Source of the DNA: Onthophagus taurus
Taxonomy: Eukaryota; Arthropoda; Insecta; Coleoptera; Scarabaeidae
Reading direction: 5' to 3'
Length of the DNA stretch: 64,000 nt
NCBI RefSeq assembly: GCF_036711975.1
Contig: NC_091975.1
Location: forward strand, 3,226,501 to 3,290,500
The notes below the pieces were generated by a model. The model had not been told where the DNA came from. It ran no database searches and was given only the letters and a program-made list of their open reading frames with translations. A program made the position numbers and the translations under genes. Shown here one piece after another: positions 60,001-64,000 of the stretch. The stretch's first letter is position 1. Each line of letters starts with the position of its first letter.

Positions 60001-62465
60001 TTTTTCTTATCTGTTTGAATCATATCGAAATAAGTTTCGGATTGTTGCTGAACAAAATGAAAACTTTGTACGGACATGGTCTCGCTGACCAATTTCATTT
60101 GAAACTTTTTATAATGTCTATTGAACTCCATAAAGAATCGCATCGCCCAAAGATAAAAACTTTCGTCGTGTTTTTGAGCTTTTTGACGTAGCAAAGCCCT
60201 TTTTGCTTCGTGCATTAACGTGTTATAAGAAGCGTTTAAGAATTCAACGCAAAACTCTTTTAAAAACAATCTTATACTAAACGCTGATCGCCTTTCCGTT
60301 GAAACACTTTGAAGTGGTACTCGATTTCTTGGAGTTTTCGCTTTTTGTTTATCCGCATCGAAATTTAAATCATCCAATCGACTTAGAGGTTTATGATAAA
60401 TTAATGAGTTGTCGCTTATGCTTTTCATTGATTCGACGACGTAAGTTCCACCAAAACGAGAATGTCTAATTAAAGTTGAAATTATCAAAAAAATTTTATA
60501 TGGAAATTTATTTTATTTACCTAGTACCGGTAAAAACTCTCGATTTTTGTTGTTTTTGTACGTTTTCCCTTTGCCTGATTGCAACTAACTCGGCCTGGTC
60601 ACGTAATTTCTCGGTCTGACTTCGTTGGAGAGCAGCGCTGGCCAATTCCGACGCAGACTGTTCCCGGAGCATGAACGACAGAATTTCTAGGATGTGCATG
60701 TAGTATGCCTGCTCAGTAATTGAACTGCTTATGTACAGAATTATATCTAGCATAGCGGACTGGTGCAATGCCCATAACACCTGAAGTCGAGTGAGACGAG
60801 CAATTTTTTTAAATTGGTACATTTTGTGGAAATTGTAAAAATTATGTAAAAGATCTAACCTGGTCGTGAATACTCGCATCGTTATCTGGTCTTCTCTCCG
60901 CGTCTGGATTTGAAGGAACGTACAAAACGTTTCTTACGAGAATCAAAATTCGCTCGATTATTAAACTGTTTTCATCGCCGCGTTCTGAGAAATCCTAACA
61001 GAGAGAAATAAATTAATTTAATTGCTTTCCGTCGGCGAAATACGCTTTGGGGATGCATTGACCAAGAACCATTACCCCTGATTAGATGCAACCCCGTAAT
61101 ACGTTAACCACAAAGGGATTGGGTTCTAAGTCGTCTATAACAATACTAATTCGGATTGGTGAAGGTACCATTGAAACCAACTAATTAATGAATTTCTAAA
61201 CTCAATAGTAAGTGTAAAAATTAGTAGTACTAAATTTTGACCCAATTCCTAGCGAATAATTTTATTTTCTTTCGTTGGAAAAGAAGGAAAGAGCAGAGAG
61301 GGACTGTTAATTTAAACGGGCCGCGTTGAAATACGACGGAAGTTCCGAGCAATTAGTTACTGAAACGGTAGCACGGCTACGCTGCGATAGGTGCAGAGGG
61401 CCCTAGTTTCCGGGGCCGTCCGATACCATAACCGGGACACGCTCCGGGGCGAATTGTAAGGAGTCGCGAGAAATTATTGTCTTCTCGCCGCAGAAGCAGA
61501 ATTTACGGAGGATTTCTGGTGTCCCGTAGATTGATGGAACAGTTAGCAGAAGTGTATGAGGGGAAAGGAAAACGTTACTTGTAAATTAATGGCGTAATAT
61601 TGCAGAGTAATTTCTAAGATAACTTCATCTTTCATAAAAAAATTAGTAGTTTATACAAACAAAGTTGTATTACTCTAACAAAATTAATAACACATTGGGC
61701 CAATTTAAAGTACCCCCATGTTTCCAATGTAAACAAAAGGGGGAACTGGGTTGAGCAAAGATATTCAAAACCAAACTATCGGATATCGCATCTAAGTTGT
61801 AACTGTTTATAAACAGTTTTCAAAGTTTATCAAAGTAAATAAAAGACTGGTAATCTAAAATTACACAAATATAACTTTACAAACAACAAAATGAACGCGC
61901 GATTACTTTTTCTATATAAAAACGATCATAATCTTTTTTTAATTCACTCACCACTTCAAGTATTTTACTCATCCTTTTACTTAAAACAGCCCATACTTCA
62001 ATATCAGCGAATGATTGTTTATAATTATGCAAATGATCCTCAATTTGAAGGTAATGATTTCTTTGTGTAAGTTCAATGGGAACCTCTTCTTGCCATAACA
62101 TTAAAGCCGGTGTTGTTAAATTAACTAATAATCTTAAAGTAAAAAGAAAATACAAATAAATTAAAAAGGTGCAATTTGGGTTGCCTACTTTAACAACAAC
62201 AAAAATCTAACCTAAGAATAACATCAAATAATTCGATTTCTTCCGCATGAAACTTTATTAACGGTAATAAATCGGTTTGAAGTACTTTCGTTTCACCTAA
62301 TTGTCTTCTTATATCGAAGGAATCATCATCTCTTCGTAAATAACGTATTAAATCTTTGGTTGTTTCCAATGTATTTCCATCAGCATAATATTTATTGGTT
62401 TTTTGATCGAAATAACCCAAAGCACTACAAGTTGCTGCTAATTCCGCAGAAATTAACGAAGACAT
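36981..62465 (-). CDS. timeout: Timeout / TIMELESS replication-fork protection protein
   Basis: Nuclear partner of Tipin at replication forks, needed for fork stability, checkpoint signalling and cohesion. This is the ancestral TIMELESS, not the circadian tim paralogue. Sixteen coding exons from the ATG: 62465-62212, 62132-61952, 60994-60860, 60780-60521, 60465-59663, 57897-57735, 57591-57511, 54749-54652, 42005-41964, 41870-41777, 41720-41373, 41320-41016, 40953-40810, 37832-37626, 37556-37360, 37304-36981. The sum is 3636 nt with all phases consistent, 1211 aa, close to the roughly 1200 aa of the vertebrate protein. Landmarks: ATCSALGYFD, DLIRYLRRDD, LLVNLTTPAL, ERILILVRNVLYVP, RHSRFGGTYVV, AQKHDESFYLWAM and NIFYVLEYREL in the N-terminal half; FDAASDAP, LLRAAREVWPE, SLTNHCVIK-like, LFWKN and GLVQDRKELRKKR in the C-terminal half. 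Two genes are nested antisense in its introns. Confidence 0.96.
38138..38479. mobile_element. MITE with Tc1/mariner-pogo-like inverted ends
   Basis: The left end CAATAAAACCTCCATATAAT and the reverse complement of the right end (CAACAAAACCTTGATATAAC) match over about 25 bp with five differences. The CCT..ATATAA(C/T)GGAC style of terminus resembles Tigger/pogo elements. The 342-bp unit carries no ORF. A TA precedes the left end, but no clean target duplication is seen on the right. It lies in timeout intron 13. Confidence 0.65.
44103..44552. mobile_element. Foldback element with arms of about 110 bp
   Basis: The arm at 44103-44215 is the diverged reverse complement of 44438-44552. Shared words (one orientation) are GATAGCTTGTCCAAAAA, TTCTATCAACTTA and CCATTTTCGAGATACAGGG. 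The 220-bp middle is AT-rich without an ORF. It is a non-autonomous inverted-repeat transposon; the superfamily is not determined. Confidence 0.8.
48971..48976 (+). promoter_or_regulatory. Possible initiator element of the nested LRR gene
   Basis: TCAGTA matches the insect initiator consensus TCAGTY closely, within a local GC-rich patch about 100 bp before the LRR start codon. No TATA box is seen. A start here would give a leader of about 100 nt. Confidence 0.3.
49039..49053 (+). promoter_or_regulatory. Minimal upstream ORF (4 codons) before the LRR gene
   Basis: ATG TGT TCG TCT TGA sits 18 bp before the chosen start, in another frame. It is short enough to allow re-initiation but may lower translation. 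Confidence 0.4.
49071..51140 (+). CDS. 2mit: Leucine-rich-repeat transmembrane protein, 2mit-like, nested in timeout
   Basis: Single-exon 689-residue type I membrane protein. The frame extends upstream only to a GTG, so the start is the first of three consecutive ATGs at 49071, which yields a signal peptide (1-20) ending just before CPLKCSC, an LRR N-terminal cysteine cap. About 18 LRRs follow (typical units LQVLNLSANHL, LKSLDISDNQI, LELLNLSDNNI), then a C-terminal cap (NPLNCTDLQWLAMWM, second Cys in VTCVYP; about 525-570). Next come a Thr-rich stalk, one membrane helix (about 642-663) and a 25-residue tail starting KKRRR. It lies on the strand opposite timeout inside its intron, exactly the arrangement of Drosophila 2mit, a neuronal LRR gene linked to behavioural plasticity. 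The symbol rests on position and architecture; the fly protein is, I believe, longer. Confidence 0.85.
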   Translation: MMMLYQTLILVAAFSFAKSQCPLKCSCFHVPIYPENGELLIFSTVKCSTLNINESLLVPNDTREIIFEGTNVDLELFTENKEFWNALPNLTRVEFNKCKIKSVENVSFNLERLKSLQISNSNLTESLCFNLTELLTLDLSQNKLTSVKNSFTFLVNLQVLNLSANHLVLTEKSFYGLNNLKSLDISDNQIKQLSDKIFLPLTNLQYLNISKNRLKILNEEWFGNLIHLQQLDVSQNQLEKVIPGNLEFPNLMRLFLAENPNLGISKPPTLLIGMGSRLQTVDASNTGLENVPSALTHSIRALKLSKNSIITISCGELDYYPLLQVLDFTSNKLKTIEDDALGRLESLTIVYLSENWMVNVPGSLPERLEILHLDKNYIGTIRFGDFLGLKQLELLNLSDNNITKIEENSFNHLLSLSSLDLSRNPLYIPPGLLTIPGKLQSLRLSGIPSLLPAKEVTFPLTTPEYLIILDLSYSPGLAHQLLADTAALAASRQLQELDLSVAGLEYIRSDLLHYLPQLRTLHLKGNPLNCTDLQWLAMWMRRQGEYENREVTCVYPGDIWGVPLIDLQGLDTKVTTTTYTETTITTTSEYQHSINVTEATTIYDNNTMNIEFYEVIGNNGTMMATSHHYYSEKISSLHHPGMLILILGVLLTTAILTVLTTQLSKKRRRQTATMMDMEVGNLPGVTELW
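51252..51270 (+). terminator. Polyadenylation signals of the LRR gene
   Basis: Two AATAAA words at 51252 and 51265, 110-130 bp after the stop. Another is at about 51331. Confidence 0.6.
52636..53075. repeat. Two-copy tandem duplication, 242-bp spacing
   Basis: The block starting ACGTCCGAT at 52641 recurs at 52883. Both copies share CACAAAATTAAATAATTAGT, GAACTTGCGATCTTAATGTC and ACTTAAAATTTACTTTAAAA. Divergence is modest and there is no ORF. Confidence 0.9.
54652..57897 (-). CDS. timeout: timeout exons 6-8 (middle region)
   Basis: Residues 545-658 in exons 57897-57735, 57591-57511 and 54749-54652. Conserved words are LNALWDEASPQL, VPFDAASDAPIDEQ and, across the exon 7/8 junction, LLRAAREVWPEND. 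Between exons 7 and 8 sits the P450 gene on the other strand. The 57591-57511 exon lies only 27 bp from the P450 stop codon. Confidence 0.93.
55729..57483 (+). CDS. Cytochrome P450, CYP3 clan (CYP9-like), nested in timeout
   Basis: Membrane-bound haem monooxygenase of the kind used by insects on xenobiotics or lipophilic signals; substrate unknown. Three exons (55729-55928, 56132-56997, 57050-57483) with matching phases give 499 residues, full length. An N-terminal anchor (FLLIVILIITILYF) is followed by RYIGIYEMTKPILLIRDPEL. The ExxR motif is EGLR at 356-359, its Glu codon split by intron 2. PERF is present, and the haem motif FGVGPRSCVG gives Cys443. Oddities: the oxygen-binding I-helix reads YFGFDTVS, with Phe298 where AGxxT has Ala or Gly, and the C-helix WxxxR reads W-SKT-K, with Arg one position later. 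The frame is intact, so it is probably active but divergent. It lies antisense inside timeout intron 7. The CYP9-like call is from memory of the family. Confidence 0.95.
57479..57484 (+). terminator. Possible polyadenylation signal overlapping the P450 stop
   Basis: ATTAAA spans the TAA stop codon. The next 25 bases are T-rich and end at the splice donor of the opposing timeout exon. The next canonical AATAAA on this strand is not until about 58044, beyond two timeout exons. Confidence 0.35.
57898..59662 (-). other. timeout: timeout intron 5
   Basis: AT-rich, with no gene found. It contains the 21-bp minisatellite at 58.6 kb. Confidence 0.7.
58609..58713. repeat. 21-bp minisatellite, four full copies
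   Basis: Units begin at 58630, 58651, 58672 and 58693 with consensus CAGTATNTAGTCWTCTGCNAG. A partial copy precedes them. Because 21 is a multiple of three, the array keeps an open frame that reads as a 7-residue repeat (QQYLVIC), but there is no sign that it is translated. Confidence 0.9.
59663..62465 (-). CDS. timeout: timeout exons 1-5 (N-terminal TIMELESS domain)
   Basis: Residues 1-544. Introns are short (79, 993, 79 and 55 bp), unlike the rest of the gene. The exon at 61952 ends at GTG|GTGAGT; reading through that donor adds an unrelated tail, while splicing to 60994 restores the family's ERILxLVRN sequence. The block holds the TIMELESS N-terminal domain (about 20-290) and continues through LFLKEFCVEFLNASYN and the NIFYVLEYRE segment. 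It ends in a Lys/Arg/Ser-rich linker (GKNKRKGNKKSKSS) that may act in nuclear import. The start ATG is the first in the frame and is followed directly by the conserved N-terminus. Confidence 0.95.
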
Positions 62466-64000
62466 CGTTAATCTTTCTTTAATTTACAATTACACAGGAT
62501 TAACACCGTTTTGAGGTTACGATACACCACACAACATAACCAAATAAAAAGGCGGGAAAAGTTCGTGTTTCTTCGTAAACTACCGAAATATGTTGAAGAA
62601 TAAAATAGGCAGGACTGTAATGGGTTGTTTTGTAAGAAAATTTCTTTTTTATACTTTTGATTATTTTTTTCTAAGGTGTTGAAATTGGGGGTAAGAAGGA
62701 GATGATGGTGACATTTTGGTGCGACCCCAAATTGAAAATCCCCTAAAATGGAAATTAAGGCTTCCGCAAATTCCTTCTGAGTGGCCTTCTAGGCGAGAAA
62801 ATTAGGAATATCGACAGGTGAAGTAAGCAATCTTGCAAATGAATAATATCCGTCGAAGGAAATGAACTTCGAGGTTGGCAAATTTACAAAAGGAAATTGA
62901 TTCGATTTTAAAAGTTTTGTATTATATCAACCAGATATGAGTACTAGAAATATGTTGCTGTGGAAAATAAAATGTGTCTTGGAATGTGCTTAACATTTTT
63001 GGTTTTATTGGAATAGTTTTATGATGCCAGATTTAACATTTATGATATATTTCAGTAGCTAATAAAGCTAGTTTAATGATAATTAGTTTACTAAGGAGCA
63101 CAATTTAATTTAGTTTGTTAATAATCACTATATACCGGGTGCTTTAAGTCTCCATCCGTTACCTCGAAACTTTAGTCGAAAAGTTGTTTTTAAATTCTTA
63201 GTGGAAATTCGTTTCAAAGTTTCCAGTATCCTTCTAAAACGAAACGAGCGCTACCAAAAGTTTCACTCTAGTTTTAGGCTAATGCTTCCTAAGTACTTAT
63301 CGCTTTTAATTTATAGAGTACCAATACGAACCGTACAAAACTTATATAACGTATTGAAACGAACTCTGTGTCTTTAAAATTTGATTTGAACCCCCATGGG
63401 AACACCATAAAACTGTTTATCTTTTTCGATTTCGCGCCCAATAAACCTGTGCAAATTGCGAAAAGGGTCGAGAGAGGAGGGTAAATGTCCGCGACACACG
63501 CGTTCTGAAAATGTACTTTTGCAGACGTGACAATATCGAAAGCTTCGAATGAAGTCGATTTGAATCGACTTCAAGTTTTAGCTTTGTAGACAACACAACT
63601 TAAGTCGTAAAAATAAGAAATCTCTAATGGAATGGAGGATTTTTGGGATAGATTTATGACGGTGTCCAAACGGATGTTCGTCACATAACCGCAATCATTA
63701 TTCAAAATGTCACAATGTAGGGAAAAGAAAATCTAATCGAAGGGTTGACCTACATCTTAAACTAAGATATTAGGAAATTTTGGCTGGGCAAAAAAAGGGT
63801 AAGGAGTAAATATCGTTATATTTCACGAGGGGATCAAGATTTTTTTTTATGGGGTTTCAAATCTCGGCTATATCCCGCACACGTGATATTTATATTTCGG
63901 GCGTTACGATTATCCACTTTGCACTTTTCCAATCGTAAATTTCACGAGGTGTAATTTTCATAATTCGCTGACTTTTATGGACACATCGCATAAAAAAAAT
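62466..64000 (-). other. timeout upstream region
   Basis: No gene recognised. It includes the timeout promoter area and then AT-rich DNA to the end of the window. Short open frames here show no family resemblance. Confidence 0.6.
62551..62560 (-). promoter_or_regulatory. E2F-like site upstream of timeout
   Basis: On the gene strand the site reads TTTTCCCGCC, a good match to the E2F consensus (TTTSSCGC family), 86-95 bp before the timeout ATG. A replication-fork gene would be a natural E2F target. The match is to a short motif only. Confidence 0.4.

Noticed and set aside
36981..62465. Circadian timeless (tim1) instead of timeout
   Set aside because: Length, the ATCSALGYFD N-terminus and the intact LFWKN/GLVQDRKELRKKR C-terminal region fit the TIMELESS/timeout lineage, and the nested LRR gene matches tim2 context.

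Overview
This window is insect nuclear DNA, most likely from a beetle. It is AT-rich, its genes are split by GT-AG introns, and its intergenic and intronic spaces hold short tandem satellites, foldback elements and a dead LINE fragment. The beetle call rests on the acetylcholinesterase, which reads (from memory of the family) like coleopteran Ace2. No alignment could be run.

Five protein-coding genes can be reconstructed exon by exon with matching splice phases. (1) Ace, the Drosophila-type acetylcholinesterase, lies on + at 3546-26343 in six coding exons, with a 15.6 kb first intron full of repeats and a long AT-rich downstream region that is probably 3'UTR. (2) A small secreted CAP-superfamily (antigen-5-like) gene lies on + at 35165-36453 in seven coding exons, with a separate non-coding first exon behind a TATA box. 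(3) timeout/TIMELESS (replication-fork protection factor, tim2) lies on - at 62465-36981 in sixteen coding exons (1211 aa), convergent with the CAP gene. Two genes sit inside timeout introns on the opposite strand: (4) a single-exon leucine-rich-repeat membrane protein at 49071-51140, the positional counterpart of Drosophila 2mit, and (5) a complete CYP3-clan cytochrome P450 at 55729-57483 that almost fills its host intron and stops 27 bp from a timeout exon.

Layout: 1-3.2 kb upstream DNA of Ace with a degenerate tandem repeat; 3.25-3.55 kb CpG-rich Ace leader with two upstream ORFs; 3.5-26.3 kb Ace; 26.3-30.1 kb probable Ace 3'UTR; 30.1-34.2 kb repeat-bearing intergenic DNA; 34.2-36.5 kb CAP gene; 37.0-62.5 kb timeout with its nested genes; 62.5-64 kb timeout upstream region with an E2F-like site.

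As far as I recall, Ace, timeout and the nested 2mit are also neighbours in Drosophila, so the block looks like an old conserved linkage, with the P450 (and perhaps the CAP gene) as later additions. The other recurring theme is a set of tandem repeat families with 168-189 bp units that seem to share a short core, scattered through introns and spacers.
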